Assembly: GCA_015057375.1 (NCBI GenBank)
Contig: SVEM01000021.1
Coordinates: 1-35,253 of the forward strand
Reading direction: 5' to 3'
DNA: 35,253 bases
Source of the DNA: Lachnospiraceae bacterium
Lineage (GTDB): Bacteria > Bacillota > Clostridia > Lachnospirales > Lachnospiraceae
Part shown: piece after piece, positions 1 to 6,531 of the stretch
Position numbering within the stretch: position 1 is the first letter of the stretch
How the letters are laid out: every line of letters starts with the position of its first letter
Translations under genes and position numbers: made by a program
Notes under the pieces: generated by a model
Seen by the model: only the letters and a program-made list of their open reading frames with translations
Databases searched by the model: none
Told to the model about the DNA's origin: nothing

Positions 1-1762
1 CGACAAATGAACAATTCTCAATCACAACATTTTGTGCTGCGGTAAGCTCGATAAAATGATGTCCCATGTAATTATAGAACTGAATGTTTTTTATCGTAAT
101 ATTTTTGTTATGCCCAAATGTTATTGTCTTACAATTATTAAAATAAAGCATGTCAATAATTACGGTTCCATAACCAACAAAGCTTATATCATGTGCACCG
201 TTATATCCGGACAATGCTCCTGCTGCCATTGACATTGATGGATCAACCAATGTAAACATTGATGAAGACGGCAGATAATCCGTAAATCCCGTATAAGTTC
301 CTTTTGAAATATGCACTCCATCCTGAAATACAATTGTTGTATTGGACGGAACATTGAGCGTATTTGTTATTGAATACTTACCTGCCTGTAAGGTTAGTGT
401 TCCTCCACCGACTTTTTCAAGCTGTTCAAGATACGAACGAAGCATGAAATAATCCTCGGTATAGGAATTATATCTTGCATTGTCTGTGTACATGCTGTGA
501 TATGGCTCACTCTCCGGAGACACTACAAAATCCTTAGTTGAGTTGTCGGTAAAATAACACACTCTTACAACATTTTTTCCATCAAGAGTAAGCTGGTTTG
601 AAACATAGTATTCTTTTGCATTCTTTACCGTATTTGTCTCAAGATGAGTTATGGAATCGGTATCAACTATATTCTTTGTTGCTTTATATTCGCTTCCTGC
701 ATCCGTATTTACAGCAGGTGCAAAATATATCGGTCTTGCAATATTATTGAAGCTGTTTCCCGATATAACAAGTGCATTTGAACCGCATACATATACACCA
801 ACCGTGAGTTCCTCTCCGAGCGCTACATTGTCAAATGTATTTCCGGAGATTTCCGAAGTGCTCCAGTTGAGAACTTTTATCACATTTCCTACGGTGTCCA
901 TAAATGTATTATTAGTTACTTTTACTGTATTATGGTAGACTTCTTCTGTATATTTTGAGCTGCCTATCGCTGTATATACTCCGGTAAATGTACAGTCATT
1001 TATAACAATATTTTTGTTAACTGTTTTGTCGTTTTTGCTCCATGAGTATGCAAATGAACCGGTTACCTCGTCCGGAATTTCAAGACTTATGGCATACTGT
1101 TCTTTATTTGTGGATGCTTTCGTATATCCGACAAATGTACAGTTATCAATTGTAACATTTTTAGAAGCCGCAATTGTAATTAAGGGCTCGCGTTTCATGT
1201 TTCTGAAGGTTATGCCACTTACTGATACCTTTTTATTGTGTCCCATAACAATTGCCGTTGCACCTGCTATGTTATTCATATCCATTGCTGAATTTTTTGC
1301 ACCCGAAAATACTACACCTGATGCTCCGGCATACTTCTTTACTTTATTTTTCTTCGTGGATTTTGCAGGAGTAACAAGCTCAAACATAGTTTTAGTTGCT
1401 TTAAGCTTTTTAGTTCCTGTCTTTTTGGTTTTCTTGAGAATTGCACCCTTTTTCAAATTGATTGTTACATTAGACGGCACATAAAGTGTGCAAGGTATAT
1501 TATATGTACCTTTCTTTATGGTTAGAGTTCCGCCGCCGTCCTTCTCAAGCTTCTCGAGATATGACTTTAGCATATAATACTGTTTTGTATTTGTGTTGTA
1601 TGTGGAAAGCTTTGTATATGATGATGAAACCGGTTTGGACGCCGGCTTTACGGTATATTTGCCCTTAGCAGATGCTTCCGCATTATTTGCAAAAAATGAA
1701 ACTGACAGTCCCATCATCACAACTGCCGCACATGTAAGCATCCTTTTTATAATTATATTCAT
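1..1762 (-). CDS. Secreted parallel beta-helix (pectate-lyase-like) protein, C-terminus cut by window edge
   Basis: An open frame runs without stop from an ATG at 1762 off the left edge (at least 587 residues). The first ~30 residues are a signal peptide (basic start, hydrophobic core, ANNAEASA cleavage region). The rest is rich in short N-x-x-F/V-x-N-x-x-F rungs such as VTIDNCTFVG and ISGNTFDNV, typical of right-handed parallel beta-helices that bind or cleave polysaccharide. The protein is internally duplicated: YYMLKSYLEKLEKDGGGTL near residue 62 recurs as YFMLRSYLEQLEKVGGGTL near residue 438, each followed by a T-L-x-V-P-S-N-x-T-I segment, so the unit is about 376 residues. An AGGGGGT ribosome site precedes the ATG. 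Whether it is a lyase, an epimerase or a non-catalytic binder cannot be told; no catalytic triad was assigned. It is the gene after the O-acylation operon but appears to have its own promoter. Confidence 0.82.
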   Translation of the reverse strand, partial: MNIIIKRMLTCAAVVMMGLSVSFFANNAEASAKGKYTVKPASKPVSSSYTKLSTYNTNTKQYYMLKSYLEKLEKDGGGTLTIKKGTYNIPCTLYVPSNVTINLKKGAILKKTKKTGTKKLKATKTMFELVTPAKSTKKNKVKKYAGASGVVFSGAKNSAMDMNNIAGATAIVMGHNKKVSVSGITFRNMKREPLITIAASKNVTIDNCTFVGYTKASTNKEQYAISLEIPDEVTGSFAYSWSKNDKTVNKNIVINDCTFTGVYTAIGSSKYTEEVYHNTVKVTNNTFMDTVGNVIKVLNWSTSEISGNTFDNVALGEELTVGVYVCGSNALVISGNSFNNIARPIYFAPAVNTDAGSEYKATKNIVDTDSITHLETNTVKNAKEYYVSNQLTLDGKNVVRVCYFTDNSTKDFVVSPESEPYHSMYTDNARYNSYTEDYFMLRSYLEQLEKVGGGTLTLQAGKYSITNTLNVPSNTTIVFQDGVHISKGTYTGFTDYLPSSSMFTLVDPSMSMAAGALSGYNGAHDISFVGYGTVIIDMLYFNNCKTITFGHNKNITIKNIQFYNYMGHHFIELTAAQNVVIENCSFV

Positions 1763-1793
1763 ATACAACACCCCCTGAATCCGTTCATCGTCA

Positions 1794-1802
1794 AGTATAT
1801 CA
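1794..1802 (-). promoter_or_regulatory. Extended -10 promoter candidate for the beta-helix gene
   Basis: On the minus strand the sequence TGATATACT (TGn plus TATACT) lies about 32 bases upstream of the ATG at 1762. No good -35 box is seen at 17 bases, which fits an extended -10 promoter. This would uncouple the beta-helix gene from the upstream operon. Confidence 0.4.
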
Positions 1803-1845
1803 CATTAAATAACATTTTTGTGTCATATAGATGTTAGGTGAAGTT

Positions 1846-2943
1846 TTATTTTATAAGCTGGCTGTTATTTAATACTGCCGTGCTATACATAAATAATACA
1901 TCCTGGCTGTCAAATTCCACAAACTTTGCAGCCATGTCAGGATGCATATATCTGATGTCCACAAGCGTTATCTTGCTGTACCCCTCTGCAAGAAGCGGTA
2001 TCAGACTGCTGCCGAAAGAATCACGAAATACAACCAGTTCTTTACCATCTTTATTCTGTTCATTTTCAATCGTAACTAAAGACAGCGGTCCCGCAAGAAA
2101 CATCTCATACGGATCCTTTCCATAAGCCTTGTCCATTTCATAGACGGATATCTCTTTACCGTTCTGGTGGTCATATACTTTGGCACTTTTAAGTACTTCA
2201 CTATTCAAATAACGGATTGTATCCGGAGCAAAAGGAAGTGCCGCCTGTCCGTAATACACACCGTAAAATTCCTTATCGAGCGTTTCGGTCACATATTCAT
2301 TTGATAAAGAAATATTCATTTTTTCGGCAAGTCTTGCTGCCACGGGAACTATCTTGTCCTGCTGCCAGTGCGTATCTGTTCTGTAAAAACTGTCGATTGT
2401 CAGGCAGTCCGTTATATCAATGTATGTCAGGAATTCCGTCTGTTCTCTCATCTGTCTGATCAGCTCATCGTAATCTATATGAAGCTGTCCTTTTCCTGCC
2501 AGATAATAATTCTTGTCAGGGATGATTGACAGATATGCATTAACATCCGTTCCCGCAAGATATTTGTCATATACATACTTAAATCTCTTTGCCGCATACG
2601 AAAGCTGCTCCGCATTTAACGGATATTCAAGCTTGTTTATGTGTCCGTCTTTTACATATATATCATTGTTGTCAGACATGTTTAACACATAGTAATTTGT
2701 AAATGCCTTTATCGCTCTGTATTCATCTCTCAAAGGGAACTGGTCCACTGCGTACTGTTCAAAATCTTTCATATATTTTCCGGAGGTAATGTTTTCCACG
2801 GAAAGTTTGGGACGTGCTGCAAGAGTTCTTCTCTCGCTTTCTGAAAATGCATCCACAGGCTTAAGAAGACAGAAAAATGTCATTCCGATAAAATATACAA
2901 TCATCACTATGCTTACAACTATATTTTTTGCGTTATTATTCAT
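1846..2943 (-). CDS. DHHW/AlgJ-like SGNH-type protein, partner of MBOAT acyltransferase
   Basis: A 365-residue protein with one N-terminal membrane span (residues ~8-28, signal anchor) and an extracytoplasmic domain. The motif YRTDTHWQ near residue 190 is the D-x-H-W signature of the DHHW/AlgJ/AlgX families, whose members move or attach O-acetyl groups on exported polysaccharides. A second conserved block, VVFRDSFGSSLIPLL, resembles the Ser-containing strand of this fold. It starts 15 bases after the MBOAT stop with an AGAGGA ribosome site, so the pair is almost certainly co-translated and works as a unit: MBOAT passes acyl groups across the membrane and this protein places them. The polymer acylated is unknown. 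Confidence 0.85.
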   Translation of the reverse strand: MNNNAKNIVVSIVMIVYFIGMTFFCLLKPVDAFSESERRTLAARPKLSVENITSGKYMKDFEQYAVDQFPLRDEYRAIKAFTNYYVLNMSDNNDIYVKDGHINKLEYPLNAEQLSYAAKRFKYVYDKYLAGTDVNAYLSIIPDKNYYLAGKGQLHIDYDELIRQMREQTEFLTYIDITDCLTIDSFYRTDTHWQQDKIVPVAARLAEKMNISLSNEYVTETLDKEFYGVYYGQAALPFAPDTIRYLNSEVLKSAKVYDHQNGKEISVYEMDKAYGKDPYEMFLAGPLSLVTIENEQNKDGKELVVFRDSFGSSLIPLLAEGYSKITLVDIRYMHPDMAAKFVEFDSQDVLFMYSTAVLNNSQLIK

Positions 2944-2958
2944 ATCTTTTCGCTTCCT

Positions 2959-4344
2959 CTAAAACCTGAAATACAAAAATGGGTTAAATGAACCATCAAC
3001 AAGAAATGCCGTAACCACAGTCACAAGGAGCAAAAGAACAACAGGCTCCAAAACATTTCTTACTTTTTCATTTATTTTTCCGGTAATAAACTTCACTGCC
3101 GGAGTTGCACCTACAATTCCAATAATAAGAGGAATTGCATAGCTTTTCAGATAATAAATGCTTTCCACTGAAACAAATGGCACGCCTCCCATGCCAAACA
3201 TGTTTCTTATATATAACAAAGCTGTCTGAACACTTTCTGTATCAAATATAATGAAACTTATTGCAAGTGTCACAACAATGTATATACGACTTATTATTTT
3301 TTTACCATCAAGCCATTTGAGCAAAAATAATCTTTCAACGCATAAGAAAACTGCAAAGAACAGTCCCCATGCAATAAAGTTCCATGCTGCACCGTGCCAA
3401 AAGCCCGTGAGCATCCAAACGATAAATATATTTAAAAACCATCTAGGCTTGGAAACACGGTTTCCGCCTAATGGAATATAGACATAATCTCTGAACCAGG
3501 CACCAAGTGACATATGCCATCTGCGCCAAAACTCCGTAATATTTTTTGCAATAAACGGATAATTAAAGTTTTCCGGAAATTTAAATCCGAATATTCTTCC
3601 AAGACCTATTGCCATATCAGAATATCCCGAAAAGTCAAAATATATTTGCAGTGCTATACATACTGCATACATCCAGTAATAAATAACTGACATATCATTT
3701 GAAGTTTTGATAATGTCACAAAGCTCACCCAAAACATTTGCAATAAGAACCTTTTTTGAAAGACCGATAACAAACCTTCTTACACCCAAAGAAAATCCGG
3801 CAAATGTATGTTTTCTCTCCGTAATATCAGACACTATATCAATATATCTGACTATCGGTCCTGCTATAAGCTGCGGAAACATAGTAATATAAGTTGCCAG
3901 ATTAATAATATTTTTCTGAGCATTTACGTCCCCCCGATACACGTCAACGACATAGCTCAAAATCTGAAATGTATAAAAACTGATACCTATCGGCAGGGCA
4001 ATCTTAAGAAGCGGAATCTCCATTCCGGTAACCTGATTAAAATTGCTTATAAAAAAGTCTGCGTATTTGAAATAACCCAGAAATCCAAGTAAGACAGTAA
4101 CTGATACTATAAGTACTACTCTTCTTACCAATAAGTTGTTTTTAGCTTCAATTATACGGGCGGATATATACCCGATTACAACTGAAGCTATCATTAAAAC
4201 AACATATTTTGGCTCTCCCCAGCCGTAAAAAATCAGACTGCTTATAAGAAGCACCGTATTTTTTAACTTGCGGGGAGAAATAAAATATAGAATCAGTACC
4301 GCAGATAAGAAATAATATAAAAATTGTATGCTTGAAAATAACAT
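2959..4344 (-). CDS. MBOAT family membrane-bound O-acyltransferase (AlgI/DltB-like)
   Basis: A 461-residue polytopic membrane protein with about ten hydrophobic segments from residue 5 to the C-terminus. It carries MBOAT hallmarks: the PQLIAGPIVRY block, YFDFSGYSDMAIGLGR, FWRRWHMSLGAWFRDYVYIP and WHGAAWNFIAWG, whose His is the invariant MBOAT active-site residue. AlgI/DltB relatives take an acyl group from a cytoplasmic donor and pass it through the membrane to an extracellular partner. Here the partner should be the DHHW protein encoded immediately downstream, with the DUF4358 lipoprotein immediately upstream. The three-gene set follows an ECF sigma factor, which suggests envelope-stress-controlled acylation. 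The acceptor polymer is not indicated. Confidence 0.93.
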   Translation of the reverse strand: MLFSSIQFLYYFLSAVLILYFISPRKLKNTVLLISSLIFYGWGEPKYVVLMIASVVIGYISARIIEAKNNLLVRRVVLIVSVTVLLGFLGYFKYADFFISNFNQVTGMEIPLLKIALPIGISFYTFQILSYVVDVYRGDVNAQKNIINLATYITMFPQLIAGPIVRYIDIVSDITERKHTFAGFSLGVRRFVIGLSKKVLIANVLGELCDIIKTSNDMSVIYYWMYAVCIALQIYFDFSGYSDMAIGLGRIFGFKFPENFNYPFIAKNITEFWRRWHMSLGAWFRDYVYIPLGGNRVSKPRWFLNIFIVWMLTGFWHGAAWNFIAWGLFFAVFLCVERLFLLKWLDGKKIISRIYIVVTLAISFIIFDTESVQTALLYIRNMFGMGGVPFVSVESIYYLKSYAIPLIIGIVGATPAVKFITGKINEKVRNVLEPVVLLLLVTVVTAFLVDGSFNPFLYFRF

Positions 4345-4381
4345 ATTTTACCTCGCACCTGCGATATTAATAAACAAATAA

Positions 4382-5005
4382 TTACTCAACTGCACCATCA
4401 CTTACAACTACTGCTGCTTCACCATAAACTTCCTGAAGCTTGCTGTTGAAGTTATCAACTATATCAGCAGCACCAACAGCATAAAGTACATAATCACTGT
4501 TTACTGTATATATTGTAAGTTTCTCAGGGAAACCACACATCCACTGTGTTGCAAGAACGCTGTCTTTAAGAGAAGCTGCAAATGTAGCTGCATCTGTACC
4601 CTCTACAAGGTGGAAAGCTGCGCCTGTAAATGTATTTGCATTCATAGCGTGAACTGCTGAACCTGCCTCATCGATCTGAGCAATAAGATCTTCTGAAATG
4701 TGTAATGTGCTCATAAGACCTTCTGTATCTGCAAGATTGTAGATTCCTGCTTTTCCGTCAACAACATTTTCAAAGTCTCCACCCATGATTGGGAACTTCT
4801 CATCTTCTGCATATGTGTCAAGTACCATGTTAAGTGCTGCATCAGATGATGCGATTTCAACTGTTGCAGGTGCCTCTGTTGCTACTGCTTCTTCTGTTGC
4901 CTGTGGTTCAGGTGTAACATCTGCTTCCTGTTTCTTTCCGCCACATGCTGTAAGTGTTACAACTGCGAGTGCTGCAATGATTCCTAATACTACTGTTTTT
5001 TTCAT
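4382..5005 (-). CDS. DUF4358 family lipoprotein
   Basis: A 207-residue protein with a lipoprotein signal: basic MKK start, hydrophobic core and LTAC lipobox with Cys at residue 21, followed by a flexible Glu/Pro/Ala/Thr-rich stretch to about residue 50. The globular part carries the pattern of DUF4358, including the W-x-C-G-x-P-E block (WMCGFPEKLTIY) and the late YVLYAVGA strand. DUF4358 proteins have no established activity, but are commonly found beside MBOAT and DHHW genes in Lachnospiraceae, as here. A strong AAAAGGAG site lies 25 bases after the upstream stop. It probably sits on the outer face of the membrane as an accessory to O-acylation; this role is inferred from context only. Confidence 0.83.
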   Translation of the reverse strand: MKKTVVLGIIAALAVVTLTACGGKKQEADVTPEPQATEEAVATEAPATVEIASSDAALNMVLDTYAEDEKFPIMGGDFENVVDGKAGIYNLADTEGLMSTLHISEDLIAQIDEAGSAVHAMNANTFTGAAFHLVEGTDAATFAASLKDSVLATQWMCGFPEKLTIYTVNSDYVLYAVGAADIVDNFNSKLQEVYGEAAVVVSDGAVE

Positions 5006-5030
5006 GACTGTTCTCCTTTTTGATTAATAT

Positions 5031-5546
5031 TTACTCTGCGTACTCAACATCGATTTTTTTGTGATAAAAAGGACCGTCTACTGAAAGTATTGCCTTTTCA
5101 TTTCCTTCTAAATCAATATTAAGTGCTACATTTCCTTTTGCAGAATACTCTCTGCCGCAAAAGAGAAGTTCTCCTGTTTCTGTGTCCCATACATAAAGCT
5201 GTCCGCATGAAATGGCTATATCGGCACCGTCTTTGGCATCGAGTTCTATATGATAACTGTCTGCCGGCTGAATGCTTCTTGCTGATGCGGCACTTACACC
5301 GTTTTGCGAAAGCAACATCTTGCCGTCTGAAAGAACAGCTGTATCGATATTCATGCTTGGTGTGTACCCTGTATAGATAATGAATCCTGCAAGTATCACC
5401 ATAACAAGACATGCTGCGTAAGATCTTAAACGGCTAAAGTCAAAACCTGATTTTGCGTTTTTCTCTTCACGTTCTGACAGTCTTTCACGTATACTGTCCG
5501 GAGCCTTTATTTGCTGATAAGCTTCTATATGCTCTTTATCAAACAT
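5031..5546 (-). CDS. Single-span membrane protein, probable anti-sigma factor
   Basis: A 171-residue protein: an N-terminal charged cytoplasmic segment (about 45 residues, with PDSIRERLSERE), one membrane span near residues 46-63 (YAACLVMVILAGFIIYTGY), and an extracytoplasmic beta-rich part. I recognise no named domain. The ATG at 5546 is chosen over one at 5552 because the AGGGAGG site lies six bases before it; it overlaps the sigma-factor stop, which implies translational coupling. The layout (ECF sigma followed by an overlapping single-span protein with its N-terminus inside) is that of sigma/anti-sigma pairs. The anti-sigma function is inferred from position and topology, not from a recognised ZAS or RsgI motif. 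Confidence 0.72.
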   Translation of the reverse strand: MFDKEHIEAYQQIKAPDSIRERLSEREEKNAKSGFDFSRLRSYAACLVMVILAGFIIYTGYTPSMNIDTAVLSDGKMLLSQNGVSAASARSIQPADSYHIELDAKDGADIAISCGQLYVWDTETGELLFCGREYSAKGNVALNIDLEGNEKAILSVDGPFYHKKIDVEYAE

Positions 5547-6003
5547 GATCATCCTCCCTTTCGATATTATTTTTCAGCAGTTCCCTGCCGCGGGAGAGGC
5601 GCATCTTAACCGCCGAAGCAGATATACGAAGTATATTCGATATGTCCTTAACGGAATAACCCTCCAGATAATGAAGCACAATCACTATCCTGTATTTTTC
5701 AGGGAGTTTTGACAGGTAAGTAAGAACCTCTGTCTGCTTTGGCTCTTCAAACTTAATATCACCAACCTGATCCAAAGGCACATAATTACGATACTGTCTC
5801 TTTCGCAAAAAATCTCTGCAAAGATTAATCGTAACTCTTACAAACCATGCTTTTTCATGTTCTTCATCATGAAAATGAGGTTTTTTCTCCATGTACCTGA
5901 CGAACACGTCATGCACTATATCTTCTGCATCTTCCCTATCCTGCACATTTGCCAGTGCCAAACGGTACAGCAAATCTGCATATAAGTCATATCTCGACAT
6001 CAT
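5539..6003 (-). CDS. ECF-type RNA polymerase sigma factor
   Basis: The gene encodes 154 residues from the ATG pair at 6003, preceded by AGAGAGG; an upstream in-frame ATG at 6054 lacks a ribosome site and would lie in the promoter. Region 2 spans residues ~5-70 (DAEDIVHDVFVRYMEK, then EKAWFVRVTINLCRDFLRKR). Region 4 spans ~95-145 (LPEKYRIVIVLHYLEGYSVKDISNILRISASAVKMRLSRGR), with its helix-turn-helix. There is no region 1 or 3, so this is group 4. It leads an operon with a probable anti-sigma, DUF4358, MBOAT and DHHW genes, so it likely controls surface-polymer modification. An ECF-style promoter immediately upstream suggests autoregulation. Confidence 0.93.
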   Translation of the reverse strand: MMSRYDLYADLLYRLALANVQDREDAEDIVHDVFVRYMEKKPHFHDEEHEKAWFVRVTINLCRDFLRKRQYRNYVPLDQVGDIKFEEPKQTEVLTYLSKLPEKYRIVIVLHYLEGYSVKDISNILRISASAVKMRLSRGRELLKNNIEREDDHV

Positions 6004-6028
6004 ATTTTCATGTCCTCTCTTATATAAC

Positions 6029-6055
6029 AACGAATGAGAAACCAAAAAGGTCACA
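6029..6055 (-). promoter_or_regulatory. ECF-type autoregulatory promoter candidate
   Basis: On the minus strand TGTGACC (6055-6049) is separated by 16 bases, including a T-rich start, from CGTT (6032-6029). This matches the TGAAAC-N16-CGT layout of Bacillus ECF promoters. It ends about 26 bases before the sigma-factor ATG. A second TGACC copy lies at 6079-6075 without a matching CGT. Confidence 0.45.
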
Positions 6056-6163
6056 TTTTTTTGAAAAAAATTTTGGTCATTTATTTGCCAAAGTAAATTC
6101 CGGTTGCGGCTCCTATAGAACCATGGCAGCTATGTGCCTGGCGGATTTCAAGTTTGAGCCTTT

Positions 6164-6446
6164 TGGGCATTAGCAGGACATATGGCTACTTTATTGCCCA
6201 CGAAAGCTTTGAAACCGGCTTCAAATCATTCAAAATGGGCATACGATGCTCCAGAGCACAGGTAGTGCCCACAAAACTTGAAAACGATGGGCATTATTGG
6301 CAGATGACATGGTTGTTTTGCCCATAACCACTCCTTCATACCATTCAAACACATCTTAAATGGGCAAGAACTGTAATATCATACTTACTTTTGCCCATAG
6401 CAGACAATGAAATCCTACATTGGGTAAGTATATCACATTTTGCCAC
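6164..6446. repeat. Array of inverted TGGGCA/TGCCCA pairs in a gene-free stretch
   Basis: The 528 bases between the sigma-factor and xylanase starts hold no gene. Within them, four units begin with TGGGCA and end with TGCCCA: 6164-6200, 6236-6271, 6288-6324 and 6361-6397, each 36-37 bases long with unrelated interiors. A degenerate fifth pair (TGGGTA/TGCCAC) lies at 6421-6446. Several flanks carry a TTGAAA/TTCAAA element 6-12 bases outside the hexamers (for example 6209-6214 and 6278-6283). Unit two contains an inner TGCTC-CA-GAGCA palindrome. The units could be hairpins, operators for a regulator of the xylanase, or remnants of a short palindromic repeat family. Confidence 0.6.
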
Positions 6447-6461
6447 AAAAATATAAAATAT

Positions 6462-6490
6462 TTGATATAAAGTAAGTTATTATTTATAAT
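6462..6490 (+). promoter_or_regulatory. Sigma-A promoter of the GH10 xylanase
   Basis: TTGATA (6462-6467), a 17-base spacer and a perfect TATAAT (6485-6490) lie about 41 bases before the ATG at 6532. It sits directly beside the inverted-repeat array, so any protein bound to the array could control it. Confidence 0.7.
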
Positions 6491-6531
6491 GAATTGTACT
6501 GTGAATTTATTTGCAAAAGGAGAAACACGAT

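Noticed and set aside
651-1484. Plus-strand open frames of 95 and 156 codons
   Set aside because: They are shadows of the minus-strand beta-helix gene, which has a signal peptide, a ribosome site and an unbroken frame to the window edge.
1783-1796. TTGACG as a -35 box for the beta-helix gene
   Set aside because: No -10 box occurs 16-18 bases downstream before the ATG; the extended -10 upstream fits better.
5539-6054. Sigma-factor start at the ATG at 6054
   Set aside because: It has no ribosome site and would put the predicted ECF promoter inside the gene; the ATG at 6003 follows AGAGAGG.
6164-6446. CRISPR array
   Set aside because: The repeated elements are only six-base inverted ends, spacing between units varies (16-36 bases), and no cas gene is present.
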